A stretch of DNA of 36,474 bases from an uncultured Bacteroidota bacterium (GTDB taxonomy: Bacteria > Bacteroidota > Bacteroidia > Chitinophagales > Chitinophagaceae): NCBI GenBank assembly GCA_903903635.1, contig CAIUZK010000062.1, positions 1 through 36,474 of the forward strand, written 5' to 3'. Below, one piece after another: positions 1-7,900 of the stretch (positions are counted from its first letter, which is position 1; every line of letters begins with the position of its first letter). The notes under the pieces are model-generated. The model had not been told where the DNA came from. It ran no database searches and saw only the letters and a list, made by a program, of their open reading frames with translations. The position numbers were made by a program, and so were the translations under genes.

Positions 1-719
1 ATCCAGTCGCTCAACACTCCGGGTTCATTGCGCAATTCGATTCTGCCGGCAATGCCAACTGGGCCAGATTTATGCAATCTAACTGCGCCGTTTATAGTAT
101 TGCAACCGATGCCTGCAACAATATATGGGCAACCGGATCAATGGGATATCATTGTGGTGTTCTGGCAAATCACACTCCAACTATCATGGTTGACAGCATT
201 ACGGTATTGGACACACCAGCAGGCACATGGGACGCAATGTTTTTGATTGAATATGATCATAATGGCATTTTACTAGATCACAAGGTGCTGCAATCTGGTG
301 GAGACGATATTGCACCAATAACAGGAGATAACTTTGGTAATATTTATCTGAGTGGAGATTATGAAAATACCGATCCTTTTGTTATCGGCCATGATACTAT
401 GCACTTGTATTATCCATCAGAAGGTGAAAATATCTTCGTGGCTAAATATACTCCGCATATCACGTGTCCGCTCGGAGTAGATCAAATCCAAACATCTCAG
501 AATAACATTGCCATCTACCCCAACCCCGCCACCACAGAACTAACCATTACATCCCCCAATAAAATAACTCAACTCACCATTACAAACCTTATAGGGCAGC
601 AAGTTTATAGCCATGAGTATAATACAGAAACGGTGCTGGTAAATGTGGCTGGATTACCAAATGGTATTTATTTTATAAAAATAAATGGCAGTGAGGTAGG
701 GCGGTTTGTAAAGGAGTAG
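1..719 (+). CDS. T9SS type A sorting domain protein, 3' part (5' end outside window)
   Basis: The reading frame is open from the first complete codon (base 3) to TAG at 717-719, so the gene starts upstream; the ATG at 72 is internal. The visible part has SBBP-like segments of the form 'G-N-x-Y-x-S-G-D-Y', as in beta-propeller proteins that recount 'FxxxYDxxGN' units. The last 70 or so residues are a T9SS type A sorting domain: YPNPATTELTI at its start, then a 'TNLIGQQVY' strand, a 'LPNGIYFIKI' strand and a basic end. By family knowledge such proteins cross the outer membrane by T9SS and are anchored or released after cleavage of the tail. Its segment GGDDIAPITGDNFGNIYLSG closely resembles one in the protein at 21974-23695, so the two are paralogs. 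The function of the mature part is unknown. No terminator hairpin was seen after the stop, only a T run at 720-726. Confidence 0.85.
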   Translation, partial: PVAQHSGFIAQFDSAGNANWARFMQSNCAVYSIATDACNNIWATGSMGYHCGVLANHTPTIMVDSITVLDTPAGTWDAMFLIEYDHNGILLDHKVLQSGGDDIAPITGDNFGNIYLSGDYENTDPFVIGHDTMHLYYPSEGENIFVAKYTPHITCPLGVDQIQTSQNNIAIYPNPATTELTITSPNKITQLTITNLIGQQVYSHEYNTETVLVNVAGLPNGIYFIKINGSEVGRFVKE

Positions 720-995
720 TTTTTTTCGCCGTTGTTAGTCTTATTTTCTGACCAACAATCTCGCGCAGGTAAGATATTACTCCATAATCAGGTTGGCTCA
801 CAAAAGGATTCCTTTTTTTCACTCCATTCCACTTAACCGCCATTAAAATAAATTATCCATTTTATTTGGAATTGTCAATTATACTATTTATCTTTGAGCT
901 AAATTTTATCAATAAATATAAATTTATCCTATCATGAAAGAATTCCTTCCAATATGCAACCCAAATCAAGCCGAGACAAATCATCCGCTCGACTT

Positions 996-1051
996 CCACT
1001 TTTCAACTAATCAACTTTTCAACCAATCAACCAATCAACTAATCAATCATT
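996..1051. repeat. Octamer tandem repeat, about 7 units
   Basis: The bases read in strict 8-bp register as variants of CAACTAAT: CCACTTTT, CAACTAAT, CAACTTTT, CAACCAAT, CAACCAAT, CAACTAAT, CAATCATT. The run stops four bases before the first MITE-like copy. It is too short and lacks spacers, so it is not a CRISPR array. Confidence 0.75.
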
Positions 1052-1055
1052 GCAC

Positions 1056-1160
1056 ACAAAATTGCACACCCTACCCCTAAATGCGCAATTTTCAATAGCT
1101 AATAGATTGATTATCAATATAAAATCGTGCAACAAAATATTTTTTGCGCACTGTGCAATT
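1056..1160. repeat. MITE-like element, copy 1
   Basis: This 105-bp sequence recurs 209 bp downstream without any indel and with five substitutions (about 95% identical by eye). It is bounded by inverted repeats AATTGCACA near the left end and TGTGCAATT at the right end. A second inverted pair, TGCGCAA and TTGCGCA, lies just inside. Nested terminal repeats, no coding capacity and duplication fit a miniature inverted-repeat element or a structured intergenic repeat. The family is not recognised. Confidence 0.7.
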
Positions 1161-1264
1161 CCTAAACTAGCCCAAAATTCATCGAGAGGCGTTGCTCTTA
1201 AAATAAAAATATGTGTTGTTAAATCCAATCATATAATCTTTTAATCATGCAAATCCTGGTTCAG

Positions 1265-1369
1265 ACAAAATTGCACACCCTACCCCTAAATGCGCAATTC
1301 TCAATAGCTAATAGCTTGATTATCAATAAAAAATTGTGCAACAAAATATTTTTTGCGCAGTGTGCAATT
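1265..1369. repeat. MITE-like element, copy 2
   Basis: Second copy of the element at 1056-1160, in direct orientation. Similarity begins at ACAAAATTGCACACC and ends at TGTGCAATTC. The differences are T to C, A to C, T to A, C to T and C to G. The outer and inner inverted repeats are intact in this copy. No obvious target-site duplication is visible at either copy. Confidence 0.7.
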
Positions 1370-1432
1370 CTACCCCTCAATCAAAGTTGCTACGTCGAAA
1401 ATCTGATTCCAACGAACTCCCCGGAACAAGGT

Positions 1433-1449
1433 CCCGTTTTTTCAACGGG
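1433..1449. other. GC-rich hairpin downstream of the 1466-2314 gene
   Basis: CCCGTT, a five-base loop and AACGGG form a perfect 6-bp stem 17 bases past the stop of the minus-strand gene. No T run follows on the minus strand, so it is at best an imperfect terminator. It may instead belong to the repeat island, being flanked by G-rich and C-rich tracts. Confidence 0.35.
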
Positions 1450-1465
1450 AGGGGCAGGGGGTTAC

Positions 1466-2314
1466 CTACTTCCTGTTAATAATAATTTCCGATGTTTCGC
1501 CAATCCTGATACAAGACAGAACACCATACTGATTCTTGCCATCAGTAAGCAATATCATCGAAGTATTGGGTGGCGCCTTACCCTCATTTATGGCCGTAAT
1601 ATGAATAGTGTTGGCGCGTTTCTTTAATGGAACCCTAAGTTGTTTTTTACTGGCGGTGAGCACATAATAACTTAGCAATATTTGCCCGTCAATATCCATT
1701 GATATTATGTCGCCATCCACAACTTCACCGTCCCAGATATCAATAATGCAGGTATCTGAATGCCAGTCAAATTCTGTTTGGGTTGTGGCTGTAATTTTTG
1801 CAAATTCATTTACCGATGGTGTGGCGGGTTCAATTGGCTTGGTTTCTATTATTGGTACTGGCGGTTTATGGGGTTCAAATATCCTGCTGTTTTCTTTTGT
1901 AGCTATGAGGCTCACAGCACCTTCATCGCAGGTATCATTATTGCTGTTTTTCCCCTTGAATGTACCTGAAAAAGCGTAACCGGAATCTTTAATAACATAA
2001 GACAGCGCTACATCAAACATACAATTATCCGTCTCAACAGATAGGGGCATTTTCGACTCTTTGAATGTCAGTTTATGGTGCTTACGATCAATTTTACCAG
2101 ATACCAAAGCCTTTAATTCTGATCCATCAGGTTGTTTGGTCAATGAATACCCGGTAATGTTGTTATTGTTATTTGCCCGGAAAACTACATAATACTGGCT
2201 GACAGGGCCATCTTTTATATAAATTGATCCACTCAGTGTAAATTCCTTTTCCTGCCCCAAAATTAATAAAGGCAGCAACAATAAAATACAGAGTGGGAAT
2301 ATTTTCAGGGTCAT
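1466..2314 (-). CDS. Secreted protein of unknown function, 282 aa
   Basis: Residues 1-20 form a signal peptide with a Leu-rich core ending at LILGQ. Residues 22-140 look like an all-beta domain with alternating hydrophobic residues and the phrases LTFKESKMPL and GTFKGKNSNNDTCDEG. A Pro-rich linker (about 145-165) follows. The C-terminal 100 residues contain IDIWDGEVVDGDIISMDIDG, then a strand pair and INEGKAPPNTSMILLTDG. I recognise that pattern from secreted Bacteroidota proteins of unknown role but cannot give it a firm family name. There is no T9SS tail, so it is probably periplasmic or outer-membrane associated. The start is 33 bases after the stop of the TPR gene on the same strand, so the two are probably co-transcribed. 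Confidence 0.75.
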   Translation of the reverse strand: MTLKIFPLCILLLLPLLILGQEKEFTLSGSIYIKDGPVSQYYVVFRANNNNNITGYSLTKQPDGSELKALVSGKIDRKHHKLTFKESKMPLSVETDNCMFDVALSYVIKDSGYAFSGTFKGKNSNNDTCDEGAVSLIATKENSRIFEPHKPPVPIIETKPIEPATPSVNEFAKITATTQTEFDWHSDTCIIDIWDGEVVDGDIISMDIDGQILLSYYVLTASKKQLRVPLKKRANTIHITAINEGKAPPNTSMILLTDGKNQYGVLSCIRIGETSEIIINRK

Positions 2315-2347
2315 TTATGTTGTTTTAAACAAACATACCAGCAGTAA

Positions 2348-4150
2348 TTAAGGCGTGGCATTTGTATTCAGTTCATACAGTTTCCTCCTGGCTGCCTGCA
2401 CAAAAGTACTTCCAGGATAATCTATGATCAGTTGCTCATAATATTGCTTGGCCAGATCTTTTTTATTCAGGTTATTATGATAAATCTCAGCCATCTTGTA
2501 GACAGCATCATCGGCAAGTACATCTGTTTTATATTGCTCAGTAATAGACTTAAGGTAGCCTAACGCTTTTTCATAGTCCTTATGTTTTAATGCAATGTCA
2601 GACCGCAGCATTAAGATGTCATCATTCAGGGAGTGCTTTGGATAGGCTTTGTTGATGCTATCCAGCAACTCCTCAGCATCTTTATCCCTGTTCTGAACCA
2701 GTAACAGGCCTGCATAGGCAAACCGCTGCAAGGGCACAAGGTTACTGTCTTCTACATTTTCGGTAATAAGTACAGAGAGGTAAAGCGCATCATTGGCTAT
2801 GAGTTCCGATGTGGCAGATTTCAATATGGTCAACTGTCTTTGTGCCCAATCAAAATCTCCCCGGTAGTAAGCCAGCTTTGCGTTGCGGAAGCGGGCATCT
2901 TCACCGGTTACATCCTGCTTGAATTCTTTATCAACCTGGCTATAGGTAAGCGATGCATCCCATAACTGACCGATAAGCAGATAGTAATCACCTAACTGCA
3001 GTTTAAAAACACCCATCATGTTTCTGCGGGTATCTGGTTCTTCAACGCCTTTTTTCAATATTTCAATGCCTTTCGGCACATCATTACCATACTGGGCAAA
3101 AAGCATGGCATATTCAGAGGCTGTTTTCATACTGTAGTATTTGGGGTACTCGGTAAGAAAGCTGTCATATTTTTTCTCAAGACTATGCACCTGTTCCTGT
3201 GTAAAGGCGGGGTTGCTCCTGATGCCTGCTAATTCATTGCATAATTGCTCGCTCCTTGCAAGGAGGTAATAAGGCTGATCCTTTCCTTTGGCAATAATAT
3301 CATCATAAGCCTTGCCTGCGGTTTCATACTGTTTTGCGTTGCCAGCAGTTCGGGCGAGGTCCATAAGGCTCTTGCCGGTTTCTTTATTACGCTCATCCAG
3401 TGCTTCTATCTGAATCAGCGCCTGGTCCCAGTCGTTTTTCTGAGTGAAGATCCAGGTAAGCAGGTCGGTATAATATACATTCTCAGGTTGTTCATTCAGT
3501 TTTGTCAATATGGCTTTCTGGGCCTGCCTTAATTTGTCTGGATCATCGCCAAGCAGTTCGAGCAATATGGTTTTTACATTGTCAACGTTTACAGTCAAGC
3601 CAGGCATGGTGGTAAGCAGCGCATCAATAGCATTATCAAGATGGCCGCATTTTGCATAGAGCTTAGATAAGGGGCCATTGAAATAATAAGGAACACCCAG
3701 CATTCTTCCTGTTTTTTCAAAAGCAAAAATCGCATAGTCTTCCAGCCCGGCATCCGAAAAGGCTTTAGCCATTCGTTCTGTAAACATGGCATCGCCATTT
3801 ATTCTGTTCAGCAGAGCATTAAAACTGGCATACGCCTTATCATATTTGCCCTGCATATAAAAGGCGCTTCCAAGGTCAATATTCAGATAAGGGTTGTCGC
3901 GCAAAGTGAATTGCTTTTCAACAATTTTTTCTGCCTCCTTATATTTTCCAGCCAGCATCAGATTGGAATAATATTCATAATAAATGGAGTCAGGATTAGC
4001 AGAATATAGTTCAGAATAAGCATTGAAGGCTTTTTCATAATTCTTGTCGGCAAGGTACTGCCGTGCCTGTAACAGTGCAGACTGAGCAAAACCATTTGCG
4101 CCCAGAAATATTGAAAACACAAAAAGCAGTATCCGCTTCTTTAAATTCAT
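2348..4150 (-). CDS. Exported tetratricopeptide repeat protein, 600 aa
   Basis: A signal peptide (residues 1-23, MNLKKRILLFVFSIFLGANG and AQ) is followed by almost continuous helical repeats of TPR type. Examples are ARQYLADKNYEKAFNAYSEL, NPYLNIDLGSAFYMQGKYDK and, near the end, KKDLAKQYYEQLIIDYPGST. The last three or so repeats are the most regular and resemble the YbgF/Tol-Pal or BamD kind. TPR proteins are scaffolds for protein contacts; the partner is unknown. It is probably periplasmic. It is upstream in a two-gene unit with the 282-aa secreted protein. A TAAATTTG box 18 bases before the ATG is a plausible promoter. Confidence 0.85.
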   Translation of the reverse strand: MNLKKRILLFVFSIFLGANGFAQSALLQARQYLADKNYEKAFNAYSELYSANPDSIYYEYYSNLMLAGKYKEAEKIVEKQFTLRDNPYLNIDLGSAFYMQGKYDKAYASFNALLNRINGDAMFTERMAKAFSDAGLEDYAIFAFEKTGRMLGVPYYFNGPLSKLYAKCGHLDNAIDALLTTMPGLTVNVDNVKTILLELLGDDPDKLRQAQKAILTKLNEQPENVYYTDLLTWIFTQKNDWDQALIQIEALDERNKETGKSLMDLARTAGNAKQYETAGKAYDDIIAKGKDQPYYLLARSEQLCNELAGIRSNPAFTQEQVHSLEKKYDSFLTEYPKYYSMKTASEYAMLFAQYGNDVPKGIEILKKGVEEPDTRRNMMGVFKLQLGDYYLLIGQLWDASLTYSQVDKEFKQDVTGEDARFRNAKLAYYRGDFDWAQRQLTILKSATSELIANDALYLSVLITENVEDSNLVPLQRFAYAGLLLVQNRDKDAEELLDSINKAYPKHSLNDDILMLRSDIALKHKDYEKALGYLKSITEQYKTDVLADDAVYKMAEIYHNNLNKKDLAKQYYEQLIIDYPGSTFVQAARRKLYELNTNATP

Positions 4151-4167
4151 TGTGCGTATTTGTTCGT

Positions 4168-4175
4168 CAAATTTA
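4168..4175 (-). promoter_or_regulatory. Candidate -7 box for the TPR gene
   Basis: TAAATTTG on the minus strand fits the Bacteroidota TAnnTTTG -7 consensus and would put the transcript start about 13 bases before the ATG at 4150. No clear TTTG is seen about 19 bases upstream of it. Confidence 0.4.
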
Positions 4176-4357
4176 GTCTTTATTGCTGTTTGATATGCTT
4201 ATTAAAATGATAAAGGTTTAGGGGTGTAGGTAATGAGTGAAAAGCGCTATGATTTTATATAATCTTGTCTTGATCTTATCTGCAATTAAGAAACAAAAAT
4301 GCGTAATACATGAAAAGATAGTTAGTTGATAGTCAAATGTTAACAAGTAAATGTTGG

Positions 4358-4379
4358 ATTGTTAACAAAAAATAACAAT
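4358..4379. repeat. Inverted repeat ATTGTTA-N8-TAACAAT
   Basis: A perfect 7-bp inverted repeat with an 8-base A-rich spacer. No T run follows on the plus strand, so it is not a classic terminator. It overlaps one of three nearby GTTAAC sites and could be an operator, but this is inference. Confidence 0.35.
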
Positions 4380-4725
4380 CGGTGAAATTACATTTGTTAA
4401 CGATTATAAATTCATTTCTTACAACATGTTAGTTGTGGATTATTAATGTTTGAAGGGAATAAAAATTACGCTATGGTATTATTGCTAGCATGCAGTTCTG
4501 AAAATAGTTATTTAAGACCAAATTAGGAGATCTATTACATTTCTTACCGCACCCCTTTTGCACCATCTATTCAACCGCCATCTTTTACAATTCAGACTCA
4601 AACCAGAACTAAACCCTACTGAACATTTTTGTGAAATTGTTGATTTAGTCGGCTATGATTCATGATAATGTACCAATAAGGAATAGTACCCTTCAACCAA
4701 TAAGATTAAGCTCTGAAAAGTGAAA

Positions 4726-4740
4726 TTCCAAAAATTGGAA
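4726..4740. repeat. Inverted repeat TTCCAA-AAA-TTGGAA
   Basis: A perfect 6-bp inverted repeat with a 3-base spacer, 58 bases upstream of the promoter candidate of the giant protein gene. It is a possible regulator site. Confidence 0.3.
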
Positions 4741-4797
4741 AATCATTCCACAAGCTAAAACTAAATTATTTATTTACAATGCGTATATAATTAATAG

Positions 4798-4828
4798 TTA
4801 GCGATTTAGAATTTTGGCATTAAATTTG
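4798..4828 (+). promoter_or_regulatory. Candidate promoter of the giant surface protein gene
   Basis: TTAG (a weak -33 match) is followed after 19 bases by TAAATTTG, a full match to TAnnTTTG, then C. This predicts a transcript start near 4833 and a leader of about 95 bases before the ATG at 4929. Confidence 0.45.
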
Positions 4829-4928
4829 CCATGATGAAATGAATATTTGCAATAAGAGTATTTTATCTGAGTATAATTCGTTAATTCCAAATTCAGATTA
4901 AAGATTGAGCAGTTAAAAAGCATTTAAT

Positions 4929-7900
4929 ATGAAAAAAATAATTTTTGCAGTCCTCCTAAGTTTGTTTTTCTTTTCTTCCAAAACAAGTTTTGCAGCTGTA
5001 TCAGTTACTGGAGCTTCGGCTTCAGTTTGTTTAAATTATGCTGTTACAGGACCTGCTGCAAGGTGGACAACTCTTGGAACAATGAAATTGACAGAAGGTT
5101 CTTCATCCAATATGGGAAACGTAACTGGTGCCTGGTCAATAACCATTACGCTGGCAGCACCTACCGGCTGGCAGTTTAACTCCGCTGTAAATCCTACTCT
5201 ATCCTTTACGGCAGCAAGGAATGTAACCAGCGTAACTCAGTCTTCAATATCATCTTCAGCATATACATTTGTAATAAACGGAACTAATAAAACTCTTAAA
5301 GACGTTGTAAATATCGCAGGACTCCAGGTACAGCCTTTAACCACATCCTCAGTATCTGGCAGTATTAAGCCATCTTCAATTACCGGAACAATCAGCGGTG
5401 TATCCACATCTACTACTTTTTCAACCCTTACAGCTACCTCCCCATCTGCAGGTACTGCTTCTGTTAGTATAGCAGCTTCACCTTCCGGTGCAATTTGCGC
5501 TGGTACAAGTGTAACTTTCACAGCTTCACCAACCAACGGAGGAACCCCACTCTACCAGTGGAAAAAAGGAGGTGTTAACATTAGTGGAGCAACAAACAGT
5601 ACATATACCAGCACTTCATTTGCAAACGGCGATGCAATTACCTGTTCAATAATTAGCAGCAGTTGTATTACCACTGCAACAGCAACATCGGCCACTACTA
5701 CAATGACAGTAAATGCTGTACCTAATGTTACTAATTACTCCGGAACTTCGGCTACTTCTCCTTGTATTGGCTCAGGGTCTGTACTTACTGTAAATTCTAC
5801 ATCACTTGGTTCTGGAAGTTTTACTGCACATTTTAATCTGTCTGGCGCCAACACAGGATCAGGGTATACCAATACTTTGACCATGAGTGGTACTAGCGGT
5901 TCATTACCGGTGCCATCTTCTATTTTAACCAGTTCAGGCGCAACTACAATAACTGTTACTTCTCTTACCAATTCTGGAGGTTGCAGTAGTACAGTTGCAA
6001 GTAGCAATGCCGCAGCAATAACAGTAAATGCTTTACCCACTACTGTTTCGGCAAGTGGTGCAGGTACTTTTTGTGGCAGCACAACTATAACAGCAGACAA
6101 TGGCGGAAGCGGTACAATATACTATCAGGGTACAACTTCAGGAGGTACATCAACTGCTACTCCTTCTGTATCGCAAAGCGTTAGTACTTCAGGAACCTAT
6201 TATTTTAATGCCCAGTCTTCGGCAGGTTGCTGGGGAACACAAGGGAGTGTAACTGTAAGTGTTAACCCATTGCCAACTACAGTAGTTGCCAGTGGCGGCG
6301 GCGCTTTTTGTGGCAGCACAACAATTACTGCTGCCAATGGCGGAAGCGGTACCATATATTATCAGGGTACAACATCGGGCGGTACATCTACGGCCACTCC
6401 ATCTGCATCACAAAGTGTTAGTGCTTCCGGTACTTATTATTTCAGGGCGCAATCTGCTGCCGGATGCTGGAGTACAGAGGGTAGTGTGACTGTAACTATA
6501 AATCCATTGCCGGCAGCCATTACCGGTACTGCATCAGTTTGTATTGGTGCAAATACAACGTTAAGCAATGTTACTGCAGGTGGTAGCTGGAGCAGCAGCA
6601 ATTCACTGATAGCTTCAGTAGGGTCTGCATCTGGCACTGTTCTCGGCGTAGCAGCAGGTACAGCTACAATTACCTATACATTGCCGACAGGTTGCATTGC
6701 AACCACAACAGTAACTGTATTAACAACACCTGCATCAATTACAGGTTTATCTGCAGTATGCTCTGGTTCAACCATTTCACTAGGAAATACAACATTAAAC
6801 GGAACATGGAGCAGCAGTAATTCTGGTGTGGCCAGTGTAGGTTCGGCATCAGGTGTCGTAACCGGTGTTTCCAATGGCTCGGTTACAATAACCTATTCTA
6901 CTGGTTGCGGGTCAGATGCAACAGCTTCGGTAAGTGTAGGCAACTCACCCATAACAGGTACACTCGCTGTTTGCTCAGGTTCAACAACTACGCTCGCTAA
7001 TGCCATTGCCGGTGGTATCTGGTCAAGCAGTAGCATCGGTATTGCATCAATAGGTTCATCCTCAGGAATCGTAACAGGCAATTCAAGTGGTACTGCAACA
7101 ATATCTTATGCACAAGGTGGTTGTACTTCTACTGCTGTTGTAACTGTTAACGTGAATCCAGGTAGCATTAGTGGTACTGCCAGAGCTTGTATTGGTCTCT
7201 CATCATCTTTGTCAGATGGGACTCCTTATGGAACATGGAGTAGTAGTAATACGGCTACTGCTACAGTAGGATCTACCGGCATAGTTACTGGTGTTGCAGC
7301 CGGTACAGTTACAATTACTTATGCTACCGGTTGCGTACCGGTTGCTACAAAATCATTTACAGTCAATCCTTTGCCAGCCGTTATTGCAGGTTCAGGCACG
7401 GTGTGCTTAAGTGCTACAACTACATTGACTGATGCTACTGGTGGTGGAACATGGAGTTCTGCCTCTTCTGGTATCGCTTCTGTAGGTACAGGTGGTGTTG
7501 TTACAGGCGCATCTGCAGGTAATACTACTATTACCTATACGCTTGCAACCGGTTGTTTAACAACTTCAGGTATCACTGTTAATCCATTACCAGCATCAAT
7601 TACTGGATCTACAGTAATATGCAATGGTTTAACTTCAACATTGAGTGATGCAACCGGAAGCGGAACCTGGAGCAGCAGTAGTTCTGCAGTTGCATCAGTA
7701 GGCAGCGCTTCAGGACTGGTTACAGGTGCATCAGCAGGTACGGCAACAATTACTTATTCGCTGCCAACGGGATGTATTGCCACAACTCCAGTAACCATTA
7801 ATCCTTTGCCTTCAGCCATTACTGGTACAGCCAGTGTTTGCGTGGGTGCTACAACTACTTTAAGTAATTCAGGAGGTGGTACCTGGACTAGCAGTAGTCC

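Larger units (their letters stand above)
720..1465. other. Gene-free repeat island
   Basis: This stretch lies between the ends of two converging genes and shows no convincing gene. The short ORFs in it arise from repeats. It holds an octamer tandem repeat (996-1051), two copies of a 105-bp element (1056-1160, 1265-1369) and a GC-rich hairpin (1433-1449). The part at 720-995 shows nothing I can name. Confidence 0.7.
4151..4928. other. AT-rich intergenic region between divergent genes
   Basis: This 778-bp gap separates the TPR gene (minus) from the giant surface protein (plus). No gene is visible. It contains three GTTAAC sites within 63 bases (4339, 4361, 4396), an inverted repeat at 4358-4379, another at 4726-4740 and a promoter candidate at 4798-4828. 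Confidence 0.65.

Noticed and set aside
996-1369. Possible CRISPR array
   Set aside because: The octamers have no spacers and the 105-bp copies number only two, with internal inverted repeats; no cas genes nearby.
1050-1627. Two plus-strand short ORFs of 64 and 126 aa with similar N-termini
   Set aside because: Their shared beginning is the translated 105-bp repeat, and the second runs antisense into the end of the 1466-2314 gene. No protein signature.
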